Shown in pieces: positions 22,795 through 34,980 of a DNA stretch of 64,000 nt. The translations under genes and the position numbers were made by a program. The notes below the pieces were generated by a model. That model saw only the letters and a program-made list of their open reading frames with translations, searched no databases and was not told where the DNA came from. Position 1 is the stretch's first letter, and the number at the start of each line of letters is the position of its first letter. Source of the stretch: Phragmites australis (taxonomy: Eukaryota; Streptophyta; Magnoliopsida; Poales; Poaceae); contig NC_084939.1 of NCBI RefSeq assembly GCF_958298935.1, positions 25,550,001-25,614,000 of the forward strand, given 5' to 3'.

Positions 22795-24560
22795 GTAATT
22801 GGGACTATATGATACATCGGCTATTAAAATTGTTCAGAACTTGAGAAGGAAGTTGGCTGTGATTTGTTTGGTTTTCTTGGATGATTAAAAACGTCTGTTG
22901 CATTCTTATTATGTGCACCTAGTTTGATAGTTTTAGGATGTTGATGTTTTAAAAGCGATTGAATTAGAATCACTTAAAACTAAGACCTAGTTTAACAAGA
23001 TAAATATATCTTAATTTTTATCTAAATATGCTATAGATTTATCTAGTATTTTTATTATAGCGCAACAAAGTTTTGCACCTAAGAACAAATTCTAGCAACT
23101 ACACATGGTAATTCTAGGAAATATAAATGTAAAATAATAAGTGCAAGAAATAAGTGTGAAATGTAAAGGGTAAAGAAAATAAATCCTACCAACCACACCA
23201 AGGTCACTTGTCTAAACAATATGTCATTATATCTTTATAAAGCTCTTCTTTGACATTGATGTTGAATCATTTGATGTGTTTGATGCCCCAAGTACATCTC
23301 ATAACATACATGAGATTAAACCTTGCATACTTACAAACCAAGTTAATCACATTAACTGTGTTAAAATTAATCAGCAAAACATACTAAATCCAATGCTTAG
23401 GTCATTGATCTCGACGGTTTAACTACGGTGAAAAGGCTACAGATACAAAAATACATTACTGACGCAGTGCGATGCGTCATCGATCTCTCATAATTTAGAA
23501 CAGAGCTTAATTGCACGTAGGCCAAATCAATCAACAAGAGGCTCGAACTCTTATTATATGTCGTATGAATATACGTAGGTAAATAGTGAGTCACACGCTG
23601 TTGAATATACATGGTCAAAAACTTGGATCGCAGAATATAATGCGTGCACGATCTTTGAATGAGCTTGGCACGAAATGATGCAAATCCTATACTATTTCTG
23701 GTCAACCAGAGGTTTAATCTCGATGCATATGCGACGTGCCCCGTCAAGTTGAATGGATTCCACGATGCGTATGCATGTAGCCACTTGGCTTTGGAGTAAA
23801 CTTGTTGTGTCTATGGCTATGCGCGTGCAGGGGCATGTGGTCTCCAACCACATTTGACCTAAGCAAAACCATTCACACGAGCTAATTTTATTTTTTGAGC
23901 GAGTTCACGCAAGCTAATTACTATCTCGATCGGCCAATTGCAATTCTCAAGTCAAAACAGAAGCAAAAGATAGATGGATGCACTCAACTAACTATATATG
24001 CTCCTCTTGCCGTTAGTTAAAAAACGATGGTATCTATGCTGCTATTGTGTAAGCATTTCACATTTCCATTTGATACTAGACTACGTAATTGGTAAATTAC
24101 ATTCATATGATCTTTTATATTTATATTTTCTTTTAATATCAAAATTATAAGTTAAGATAATATAATAATAAATTAGGACAGTATGTATCACATACGATAA
24201 AAGATTAATATTTTTTTATCCATTATCTAAATAAGAACAATCCTATTTTCTATGAGCCCACACTGATACTAGCTACTATCTCTTATTTCTCTTAGTATAT
24301 TTTTCAAAATTTATGTAAGTCGCATTGATCCTAATTCTTTATATCACACAATATTTAAAGCTATCTTTTAATTTCTCTCCATCAAAAACTAGCTCTCTAA
24401 TATTTCTTCACATCAGCAAAATAAAAACTTACACCTATCTTTTATCTTCGCTCAAGTTACTATCTGTAACCTTTAGAGTTGTCCTGACTTATCTTGGGTG
24501 GTCGTCTGTGTCAGTCACTCGACTTGGGCTCGCTCCGGCGTCCTGCTCTGCCGTGATGCC
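22795..24560. other. AT-rich intergenic region upstream of the VQ gene
   Basis: No gene or complete element is recognised. The small minus frame at 23397-23747 lacks recognisable similarity. The final ~300 bp are probably promoter of the downstream plus-strand gene. Confidence 0.45.
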
Positions 24561-24576
24561 CGCGTCGTCCCCTCCA

Positions 24577-24582
24577 TATATA
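24577..24582 (+). promoter_or_regulatory. TATA box of the VQ gene
   Basis: TATATA in the context CCATATATACAGC lies 74-79 bp upstream of the ATG at 24656, a usual TATA placement for a short 5' UTR of about 45 nt. Confidence 0.6.
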
Positions 24583-24655
24583 CAGCAGCGCGCCGCTCCT
24601 CTCCTTTCCTCCTCGCGCAGCCTGCGATCTCACGTCCGACCAAACCAGCAGCAGG

Positions 24656-25243
24656 ATGCTCATGACCGCCATGCACATGGACTCCACCCACGCACCATCC
24701 TCCTCCCCCACCTCGCCGCCGTGGCTCCCCGTCCTTGCCGACCACACTCACCAGCTTCTCTACGACTTGACGGCTTCTACTCCCTCCCCCTCCCCCGCCT
24801 CCGCGCCGCCGCGCCACCACCTCCGCCACGCTGCTCCGGCGACCCGCCGCGCAGCCAAGCGCCGCCCGCGCCCGTCGCGCCGCCTGCCCACCACCTACAT
24901 CAGCGCCGACCTCGCCAGCTTCCGCCGCATGGTCCACCAGGTCACCGGCGCTGACGACCTGCCTCTCCCGCCGCCCGAGGTCCTCCACCGACCGGCGCCC
25001 ACCCGCAAAGCTTTGGGCCCCGGCACCGGCGCGCTGGTGCTGCCGACGCTGGACACGTCGGCCTTCCTGCTCGGCACGGCCGGCGTGCCCGCCCGGGCGG
25101 GCGCTCTGTGCGACGCGTCGGCTGTGTTGGCGCCGGCGCCGGCGTTGGAGGTGGAGGCGGATGGTGGAGGAGGACCGGCTTACAACAGTAGTGCCGGCAA
25201 CTGTGGCTTCCCGACATTGGACTCGTGGGATCCTCTGTTCTAA
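24656..25243 (+). CDS. VQ-motif protein (VH variant), CAMBP25-like
   Basis: A single exon encodes 195 residues starting MLMTAMHMDS. The VQ-type motif FRRMVHQVTG spans residues 89-98 after TTYISADLAS, the layout of calmodulin-binding-protein-25-like VQ proteins. Here the usual Gln of the FxxxVQ core is His (residue 94), a variant reported in grass VQ proteins. A basic stretch RRAAKRRPRPSRR (64-76) may be a nuclear localisation signal. The rest is Pro/Ala/Ser-rich and disordered, ending PTLDSWDPLF. VQ proteins act as cofactors of WRKY transcription factors in defence and stress responses. Coding GC is very high, usual for intronless grass genes. The Met at residue 3 or 6 could also serve as start. 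Confidence 0.88.
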   Translation: MLMTAMHMDSTHAPSSSPTSPPWLPVLADHTHQLLYDLTASTPSPSPASAPPRHHLRHAAPATRRAAKRRPRPSRRLPTTYISADLASFRRMVHQVTGADDLPLPPPEVLHRPAPTRKALGPGTGALVLPTLDTSAFLLGTAGVPARAGALCDASAVLAPAPALEVEADGGGGPAYNSSAGNCGFPTLDSWDPLF

Positions 25244-25670
25244 ACAACTTTCTCTGCACGCATGATGTCTGTTGCTGCCTGCAGTAAGCTCGAGTAATCA
25301 AAAGATGATCAGATGATCCACAAGCATCTTGTCAGATTACTTTCTGTTCTTAATCTGAGCTTGTAAAGAATAGATTTTCTGAAGGAAGTATAAATTTTTA
25401 CACCTCGTCATACAGAGCTCTCTCCCTGATGTTTTTTCATAAAAAAAAATTCTCTCTCTCTCTCTCGAGGCAGTTTTCTAAACTCACCGTGCTTTTCTTG
25501 ATCGAAGAAAACATATGGAGCGTAATGGTCTAACTTGCAACAATCTAAAGAAATCGTTAATTGCTCAGTTGGTACTGCTGCATCTCACAAAAAGTACTCC
25601 AGCCCTTTTTGTTTGGTTGCCTGCCATTTCCATGTCTTATTTTTTTGCTTTGCGTCACTGAGCGACAGGC

Positions 25671-25703
<33 letters not shown>

Positions 25704-25719
25704 TCTTTCGATAGTATCT
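25244..25719. other. VQ gene 3' flank with simple repeats
   Basis: This holds the probable 3' UTR (to ~25430), a CT microsatellite (about 25451-25466) and an A run of ~28 residues (25670-25698). No gene. Confidence 0.45.
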
Positions 25720-28560
25720 CTGGTCATGTTTCCAACCCTCTTGAGAACAACTGAAGAACAAGAAGAAAGTTACTTAGGAGATAATCAAACATACTATGCA
25801 TCCAAATCCTTCTCTTTACCAAACCATATTTTACATTCCTGTCACAAGACTATCGGGTGCTCTGTGCACTCAGCTTAAGTGTTTAACCACTGCACCAAAC
25901 CAAAGCATTGTGCGTGTTCTCCTCCTATCTGATCTAATAAAGTAGTAGAATGGGTAGCAGCATCAGCAATGTAATGCTACATAGACCCTACGATACGCTA
26001 CGATGAAGCCAATTTGGACAGGGACAAAGCAGGTCATGGAGGATTAATAGTGAGATCTAGTTCGATCCGTCCTGATAAGAACGATTGGAGTTTACGATTA
26101 CAGCCGAACGGTAGAACTAAGAAGAAAGCCTGATCCTGCTATGCTGCTCAATATAGTATCATCATCATAACTCGAGGAGAGGGAGAATTCAGAGCAGTCA
26201 CCAAGTCAAAAGTAGCAGCCAGCTCAAGGGGCACGACGCAAGTTCATCTCACAAACCAGGGGCCACGTACCGTCGATCGATGTGGTGTCAGGACAGCAGT
26301 ATCACGGGCTCTGTTGACTGCTGCCTGCTCCTCCTCCATCGCCGGAATTTCTGGGTCCATGTCTGCAGTCCACGGAGGAGACGAAGGAGCCGGTGTTTTT
26401 GTCTGGTCCGGACCCCTCACACACGTGCTTCCTCGCGGCCGGCCACCGGCTCATCACTGCTCGGTCCCCGTCCCCGGCCACCCCCGCCGACGCCATCATC
26501 GCGCCATGCTCGTGTCATCAGCTTGTCAAAATAGGGGGATAAGGGGTTCTTTTCTTTCGTTTTGTTTGAAAACGAAAACACGAGGGTATCGATTGCAAAA
26601 ATGCAAGAGAATATATTATAAATGTAGATCATTTTAGTCTCCTCAATTAAGTTATTTTCGAATTTCTATATATTTTTTTCTCTTTTATTTCCTTCTTGCT
26701 CTTGTTTAATAAATATTATCACTTTTATAAATAAATGAGTTATCTTTTTCAATGCAGAGTAAATAAAGAGCAATAAAATTATTTAATTTATTTTTTAATC
26801 TATGTATATAAGTTTAAAATAATCTATATTTGTAATAGGAGGAGTAAGAAACATGGATCGATCGGTGTCACTCAACTGGATGACTATTTTTTTTGTTTTT
26901 GACAGGGAGCATCGTGTCTACCACCCAGCCGATCATTCTCACGAGTCCAAGACAGTAGAAGTACAACATCAGAATTCAGAACAGAATAAACACCTCTCAT
27001 TCAGCAACCCAACCAAAACTAAGGCACAACAAAATCATATGGCACATAAGCAACATTGATCGATTAACCCATCATAAGAAAACAACACAAACATATGACA
27101 CACTCATATCGAAAACAGAGGTACGATATATTAACATGCACATCGCTAAACCTATAAAAGGGTCAACATTCTTCACAGGGGTGGATGCACATCGAAGGTG
27201 GAGGGTGTATAAAACACCGGGTAATTTTGTGTTTTTCAATGATACATCATATGTATCACATTAGATACTCCCTAACCCAACAAGTAATATACTCAAACCT
27301 CTAAGTCAACAAATGAGACATACGATAATTTTTGTTCTAAGTTCGCCACTAATTCTTCATGACATGAAGTACGTGTCGCCTCCAACCGCATCTTCCATCA
27401 GACAATACATACATATCATCACGATGATACGTTCAGTTTAAACTTTGATCCGAACGACGCACTCCCACATGATCATCTGCAATCTGACAATATATTTGTG
27501 CACACAACTGCCCTGCAAGTATAGACTGCCACAAGATGGCTATCCTGGCCCGGAGTTCACGATTCAAGGAATAATTGCTCCGGTTGGCCGCGACAATCCT
27601 CATCACGAGCTAAATTTACTGAAACCTAAGAGAGTTACAAGGAGCACGAGATCAGTGAAACGATCAAGGAATAAGTGACAGCATGATCGATGGAATATAA
27701 CGTGAGTTACTAATGCCTCTGAAAAGCCTGAAAAATTTACACACCGCAAGAAAATCAGGTCCAAATCAACAGTGAGTTTACAGTGCTAGTTGCCATGCCA
27801 AAATATATTCCAAAGCGACAATATATACCTTGACCAGGTTTGTTCCCTTTGTCTGAGAGAGGACTTTTTGACGCGAAAGAACAAAAAATATCTTTAGCAT
27901 CAGTCAGGATCATGTTAAATTGCAAAAGCTATAGAAAGCTGACACCTGGTCTGACTCTGGGGAGCTCAAGTTACAAGTCACCCAGAATGTGTTGCTTTCA
28001 GGGGTGGCAGAAATTAAGTCCAAGAACGAAAGCTAATGGACATGGAGAATCAGAGATCACAGCGACTCGCATGGCTGCTCAAAAAGAAAACGAAAGTGAT
28101 GTCGAAAACACAACGTGGATTAGTACGCAGCAAAATAGTAATACTGAGCGAATACAATATGCGTGAGCACTATCTCTTGTTGATAAAGCAGAGTTCAGTA
28201 AACACTTCGTTTAGACATAGAGTTGCATTTCAGACAAGTCTTAGGGCCCGTTTGTGTGAGCCCTACCATGCTCAGCCAAAACATGGGTGCATACCAATGA
28301 TTGGCGGGGCACACGTATTGGTGTCGAACCAAACGTGCTCTAAGGGTATAAGGATGCATAGACCTTTTCCTTAAATAAAGGACAATGGATTAGCCTACAT
28401 TATATTTCCAACAAAAAAACACATTGGCCAGACAAAGACTACTTCCATGATTCATGACATCATATAATGCACAACTGATTAAACTGCATGTTTGTGAACC
28501 ATCCATCTATCTATTATCTTAGTATTAGTCCATCAACCCGTACGTCTTTAGGCAGAAATA
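25720..28560 (+). repeat. tandem segmental duplication, copy A
   Basis: This segment is collinear with 28635-32090. Matching blocks in the same order include CATGTTTCCAACCCTC (25726), TGAAGCCAATTTGGACAGGG (~26003), TTGACTGCTGCC (~26313), GAGGGTATCGATTGCAA (~26583), GTACAACATCAGA (~26960), AAACCTAAGAGAGTTACAAG (~27622), ATATCTTTAGCATCAGTCA (~27888) and AATGGACATGG (~28033). Identity is high in blocks with indels. Neither copy has a conserved coding frame. Copy A has an extra insert (about 28240-28345) with a GGGCCCGTTTG start, absent from copy B. Confidence 0.8.
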
Positions 28561-28634
28561 TTTTTAGAAATACATGGATAATGAAGCTTCATGAAAGTCT
28601 ATGATTTAGGATTTGGATGTGACTATGTATCTCG

Positions 28635-31600
28635 GGTCATGTTTCCAACACTCTTGAGAACAACTGAAGAACAAGAAGAATTACTAAGGAGATTATCAAA
28701 CATACTATGCATCCAAACCCTTCTCTTTACCCAACCATATTACATTCCTGTCACAAGACTGTCGGGTGCTCTGTGCACTGAGCCTAAGTGCTTAATCAAT
28801 GCACCAGAGCAGAGCACTGTGTGTGTTCTCCTATACATTAATAATAAAGTCTCATTTGCATCGTATGATTTTCATAGGAATTTTGGAAGATTCCAATTCT
28901 TAGGAATTTTTTCTATGAGGGTCATTTGAAACAAAGGAATAGGCTTGTCAAATTCCTATGAAAATCATGTGGAATGACTTTTTTCTTGGAATTTCGGAGG
29001 ACTTATAATATGAGGACCAACCTCATAGAAAATTTTCTTTGTGTTTATCTCTTTTCTGATTCGTGTGTTTTTCCTATGCTAAAAAAAACGGTTATTCTTG
29101 TAGTTTCTCTGTGTTATTCCATTCCATAGGATTCAAAGTGCTAGCGCATTCCAATCATACACTTTTTCTATAAGGGTCATTTGAATCCTGCTTCTAGAAG
29201 GCACTAAACTAGGGTTTGGTAGCAGCATCGGCATGTAATGCTACTTAGACCCTAAGATACGTTAAGATGAAGCCAAATTGGACAGGGACAGAGCAGGAAC
29301 AGTACGTCCTTGACAATTGATTGCGGGTCGATCCATTTATATCCTTTTGTACTAACCCAATCTTGGTTGGCACCTAGCCGTAGCGATGTATGCTGCATCA
29401 CTCAGACAAGTCCAAACACATCCCGGGGGGGGGGGGGGGGGGATAGTTACTGACAAGTGACAAGCTGAATATTCACGGCAATATGACTCTGCATTTTCCT
29501 TTTTCCCCCATTGTGAAACGACGAAAGCATAAGCTGGCTTGTGCAAAAATTAAATTTGCAGTACTTGAAAGTAGATTGGGTATTGAGAAATCGTCCGAAA
29601 TGGGTCAGATGAACGATGGCCAATGAGATCAGAAAGCAAATTTTATAGAACCTAATCTTACAAAAGATCTTCCCTGTAATGACATGTGACTACTATATTA
29701 TCTTTTCTCTTCAACTAAACTATTGAATCACGAGATAAATAATATAGATAAGATCTCACAAAAAAATTTCTGAATTGAATCTATAAAATTTGTTTTCTGT
29801 GAGATCAGCTCACAGCTGACGACTGCCCATCAAATCTGCGAGCAGAGCACTACTCTGGTTTCTGTCCGGTTGAGACCGATCTGGACAGAGTTGAGAGTAG
29901 TCAAAAATAGCGGAGGATGGATCGTTGAGTCATCAACCACATTCAGAGTAGTCACGAGACAGCACGGGCCTTGGTCGGCGTTGGTACGGACAGGCAGAGG
30001 CCGATGATGAATTGAATGGATTTTTGTCAACCTAGCCCAGGGGACACGTAAGGACGACGACCATGGATGTGGTGGTACCAGCAGCAGCACTATCACGAGC
30101 TGTGTTGACTGCTCGCCATCGGAATTTCTGGTTATCAGCACTACAGTCCAGGTCCAAGGAGTACAACTGAACTGAAGAAGACGATGCTTTTTTTTTTTTC
30201 GAGCCTGGTACGTGCTTCCTCGCTCGCGGTGTCACAGACGCTATCATCCCCTCATGCTCATGTCATTATCTGTCAAATAGATTTTTTTTCTTTTCTTTTC
30301 TCTCTTTCAAAAAAGAGGGTATCGGGATTGCAAGAATGCAAGGAAAGAAAAATAAGCAACACGATGTGATGTTACATCAGCTCAACTGGATGACTCGATC
30401 TGCTCTGGCTTAATTGGGTTACAAAGCAAATGCAACACCATCCCAATCAGTCATTCACAAGTCCAAACGTAGAGTAGCAGTACAACATCAGAGCAACTTA
30501 TACGACCTCTCAGGTCCAACACCTCCGCTCATTCAGTCTCATGATCAAAACTAAGGCCCCCTTTTCTTTTCCAACATGCAAAAAAACATTTGACTGACGG
30601 GTGTAGTTGAAATTTTTCATCGAGTTTCAAGCTGTTTCTTTCAAAATTCATTGGTGTTCCAAACAACTCTCAAGGAGGCGACGCTGTCCATGCATAGCAC
30701 CATATTCCATCAGAATAAAAGAACACACACGTATGGCATGATTGATCATGTAGAAAACAGAGGTAAGTGCAACATAGAAACATGCACATCGTCGAGCCTA
30801 CAAGGTGGGTCTCATGACGTCAAGTTTCGCCCCCAACTGATCATCCAGCACTTAACACAAACATGTCATAACGATAATATGTTTCTGAATGAGGCACGCA
30901 CTTGGCCGCTGGGTTTCAGTTCTGTAATAGGCTTGCGTAGCTCTGTGCCAGCTTTGTTTTTAGGTTGATTACGGGTTCTGTAATAGCGCTCTTGCTATGT
31001 TTTTTTGTGTTAGCTCTCGCTCTAAGACCGTCTCAGGTCGTCGTGTATGACTCCAAGTACTTTCTTCTCCTTAAATCAAAGATACATAGCTCTCCTGTGT
31101 ATTTGAGAAAAAAAAATAAGACACGCACAAGGTAATTTACAATCTAATCTAACAACTTCTCCATAGAACTGCGCTGGCAGTATAGATTGCTGCAAAATGG
31201 CTATCCTCCCCCGTAGTTCGCTCTTTGAGGAATAATTGCTGACTTGCCGCGACACTCCTCATCGCCAGCTAAATTAACTGAAACCTAAGACAGTTACAAG
31301 GAGCAAGAGATCAGTGAACGATCAAGTAATAAATGACGAATCAAGCAAATCTACAGTGCGTTTACAGTGCTAGAAGCCACGCAAAAATATAATCCAAAAC
31401 AACGATATTTTGACCAGATCAATTCCCTTTGACTCTAGAGGCCTTCTAATTGCTAAAGAACAAAAAATATCTTTAGCATCAGTCACGATCATGTTGAATT
31501 GCAAAAGCGATACAAAGCTGACATGTCTGACTTCAGGGAGGCCAAGTTACAGTAATTACACAAGTCCATAATGTTGCTTTCAGGGGCGGCAGAAAATTAG

Positions 31601-32090
31601 TTCAAGGAAAAAGCTAATGGACATGGTGTAATTTAAGCAAACAGAAACAGATCAAAGGCAGTCGCATGGCTGGTCAAAAAGAAAAGGGAAGGGAAGCTCA
31701 GAGGCATACACAATGCCTACTACGATCCCTCCTCTCTTTCACTTGTTATTTTTACATTACTCGAAGACAGATACAATGCCTACTAGTACACAATAATACT
31801 GAGTGAATATAATATGTGTTGGTAAAAATCTTAACTTAGACATACAGTTGCATTCAAGCCAATTATCTATAAAGTGCAGGATGCAAGGACGATGAATAGA
31901 CCTTTTTCTAGACAAAAGTTAAAGAAAAAGGAAAACAAGGATGAATCAACCTGCATTTCCAACAAAAACATATTGGGCAGATAAAGACTAGACCACTAAT
32001 GTAACTACTTCCGTGATTAATGACATCATACAACGTACAATTGTTTAAACCACATGTTTGTGATGCATCAACCGACAGATGTAATGCCTA
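28635..32090 (+). repeat. tandem segmental duplication, copy B
   Basis: Direct-orientation copy of 25720-28560, longer because of insertions: about 28840-29215 (MITE-like, with TTTCATAGGAATTTT and its complement), AT-rich sequence at 29540-29830 and sequence near 30960-31100. Shared blocks run from GGTCATGTTTCCAACAC (28637) to TGACATCATACAACGTACAA (~32020). A run of 18 G residues occurs at 29425-29442 and is suspect for assembly. No coding frame is shared by the two copies. Confidence 0.8.
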
Positions 32091-32527
32091 TGGAAACAAA
32101 AGTTAGGCTAGGGTCTCAGAAGTCCAGTGCAACAAATCTTTGCCTCACAATAAAGCAATAAAGATCACAACAGATGGGCTCATTAGTGAAAACCGACATA
32201 CAGAAAATCTAGTTACCCCTGGAATGGAACATGAACTGCACTGTCCGCCCATAAAGTAATCATGAAAAGAGTAATATGTGTAAATTACTGTAGATATACA
32301 TATGCTGTTCTTGCTACAGTTGCTCAAATGAGATTATCAGTGAATAATTAATAACCATATCCATACACGCATACACCATTGCAGAAAGGAAAAGCCTCAG
32401 TTATTAACCCTGAAACCTTCTTGGGCAAACTTCATTGGCATGAAGTCAGTGAAAATGGGGCTATCACTTGAACAAACTAACCTAAGAGACTGAAACCCTG
32501 GTTGTTGTAGCTACCAGATGAGATTAC

Positions 32528-34397
32528 CTATTTTGCTACAATCTCCTTGTGAGCTTTAAATGATAAAATCACGTTCCATGCGAGGGCTACAAACTTAGCA
32601 GCAAGAACCTGAAAAAAATTGGGCAATAATTTCGGTGAGATCAACACATACATTGTGCTAAAAACATTCACGAAAAGAAAAAAAAAAAGGAAATTTCTTT
32701 CCAGAGTATTAAATAATAATTCTAAAATATTGTTTATGTGCATTTTTAAATACCTGAAGCTTTTGTGGAACGAAGTAAAAATTCAAAAACTGAAATGGTA
32801 TCCACAATTGCCAATTTGCAAAACTGATGATAACCATTCCTGTAACTACTACAAACAAAAAATTAGATAGCAGTAAAAGGGAGCAAAGAGAGCACACGCA
32901 ACCGCATAATATTATGGTATGAGAGGTTTATAACAAAAGGTTCGTCTCACCTGCTTAAGCTTTGGCACTACAAGAGAAGGATTTCCCTCCAATGTGACCA
33001 GTAAGCTTATAAAAACTCCGATGAAAATGGGAGAGAAAATAAACTGGACAGAAAGAGCAGATTAGCTATATGTTAAAAAAAATACAATAAACATAGAAAG
33101 AAGGTAGAATATGACATGCAAGAAAATTATGTAACTATTATATCTATCCTTGTGGTTGGGATAGAGAAAAGAATAGGAACCAAACCTGGTCAAGTAAAAG
33201 GTGTGCTGTTGCACCTGATGCTCCAGCGATAGTCACTAATTTACTCAAATACAAGTACCTGCATGTGGAGGCTAATTATCAAGAAAAAAGCAGTGGGCAG
33301 AGAACACCGTCTATACTGACTATGGATAACCATTACTTTTGCAGCATAAACAAGATTACCAGACATGTAAAGTTGGTCCAACCTGAACAAGTCTCAAGAA
33401 TGTGAATACAAATGTTCTCTTCAAATCTAACTCTGGTGCTCGATCAATGACAAGCTGTAACATAAACAGAAGTATATTTATGGGGATTATTTGTTGAGGT
33501 TGCATAGTACGCAGCAAAGAACAGCAACAGGAATATCTATAAACCAAAAACACTTCAGTGAGCCACCCTCAACAGGGTTTGTAATAGTATTGCACAAGTG
33601 CATTGTCAGAAATGGGTTCAGATGTCACACTAAGTAGGAAGCAACAACAGGTCAACAGCAATGGTAATCGGTAAATATACGAGAAAATCAGTTTGTAAGC
33701 AACCTTAACAAGGTTGCATAACACCAGTAGAAAATTGAAATGTCAAGCATAATTTCGGATATCTGAAGGAGTAAATTTCTCTTTAACCTCAACAGCATTG
33801 ACAGTGGCTGGTTAACAGTTCACTGTGCACAACTAGGAACGTCTAAAAAGAGGTAGCACAACAAGAGACCATGCATCCATTAACTCACACTATATTACGA
33901 AATCCATGTTGCACCGCATAACGTTTGCAGTGAGAACAAGTCACCTGGCAGATAAGGTCCCCGGCTAAGGACAGCAGAAGTAATCGCCTTAGTTGCCACC
34001 GGATTCTTATCAGGAACCATCAAATACCTGTCATCACACATTACAATTTCAAGATGAGCACAGCTGAATCCTTATTATTTCTTATCAATGGGCCAACTAG
34101 TTGCACTTGCACGCAGAGCATAAGAAGGAACACTGAAGCAGAATCGAATTACCATGCCAAGAGCCGCCAATCCTTCGCGTCTCCTCCTGCGGCAGAGGCG
34201 GTATTGCTGCTGCAGTAGGAGGCGGCGTGGAGCTGTTGGAGGCGTCCGCAGTTGCGCGGGTGGGTGGCGGTTGGGGCGGAGTGGGTGGCGGGTCGGGGAG
34301 GAAGCGCGAGGCGGCGGGAGTGGAAAGGAGGCGTTGTGTGCCTTAGGGAGATGGGACGGGGCGCGAGGAGGAGCGGAAGGGTGCACGCCATCGCCAT
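32528..34397 (-). CDS. Mpv17/PMP22 family protein, plastid-type N-terminus, two apparent frameshifts
   Basis: Seven exons: 34397-34153, about 34030-33948, 33454-33360, 33258-33186, 33043-32951, 32839-32754 and 32608-32528 (stop). The first exon encodes a Ser/Arg-rich, acid-poor leader (MAMACTLPLLLAPRPIS) resembling a chloroplast transit peptide. Later exons give the Mpv17 core: YLMVPDKNPVATKAITSAV, TFLRLVQVGPTLHVWYLYL, LLLDQFIFSPIF, then NWQLWIPFQFLNFYFVP and ALAWNVILSFKAHKE. Four hydrophobic segments are expected. Two places break the frame: exon 2 between SAVL and GDLICQ (near 33968, length off by +1 or -2) and exon 6 before ANWQLW (near 32819, one G fewer than needed). Both could be assembly errors or real lesions. 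The family forms inner-membrane channels in mitochondria, peroxisomes or plastids; substrate unknown. Confidence 0.78.
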
Positions 34398-34523
34398 GGG
34401 GTGCGAGCTCTGCTGCTACTGCAATGGAGGCTGTGCCTTGGGGAAGCTTGGGTTTGAAAGCACGCTGCTGCAGTGGTACGCCACTCCACACTGAAAGCGT
34501 AAACATCAGGAGACGTAAACTAG

Positions 34524-34556
34524 TGGGCTCATTTGGGCCCTATCTTGGGCGGCCCA
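34524..34556 (-). promoter_or_regulatory. cluster of site II (TGGGCY) elements upstream of the Mpv17 gene
   Basis: TGGGCT (34524), TGGGCC (34534) and GGCCCA (34551-34556) lie 130-160 bp upstream of the ATG at 34397. Such clusters bind TCP factors and are common at plant genes for organelle proteins. Role inferred from sequence only. Confidence 0.4.
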
Positions 34557-34559
34557 TTC

Positions 34560-34980
34560 TTCCATACATACTTGAGATTTTTTTTAGTCAAATTTAACAA
34601 TTTTACGCGGCCGTTAGAAAAATAGCAACTATAAGCCCAAGGGTGCTGTTGGAAGAGCGAAAAGTTTAATAAAATAAATATGTCACCATTTTAACGGAAG
34701 ATATATTAAAAAATAAAAATACATTATTTTATTGTTCTTAAAATTCAAAATATATTGTAAATAGTCATGAAATATTTTTTTAAAGGTGTATAGGATACTA
34801 TCATCTAGTTCTTATAAAATTTTCAGTTCAAAGAGTTACTTATATAGTGAGAAAAAAGATAAATTTTAGAGATGTTGAAATTTTTACGTGATTCGCTGAA
34901 ATTTGTGCTATTCATGCTATTTTTTAAATAGATGTCTAAAATTACTAAATTTTAAATTTTCAAATAAAAAATAAAAAATC
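34560..34980. other. AT-rich intergenic, no feature
   Basis: No coding frame or element end was recognised between the Mpv17 promoter and the 5'-truncated LINE. Confidence 0.4.

Noticed and set aside
28240..28345. Short GGGCCCGTTTG...CAAACGTGCTC insert in duplication copy A
   Set aside because: It is absent from copy B, so it is probably an insertion, but flanking TTA and TAA do not match as a direct duplication; not called as an element.
34075..34506. 143-codon minus frame overlapping the Mpv17 first exon
   Set aside because: Another frame of the same exon gives the transit-peptide-like start that splices into the Mpv17 core.
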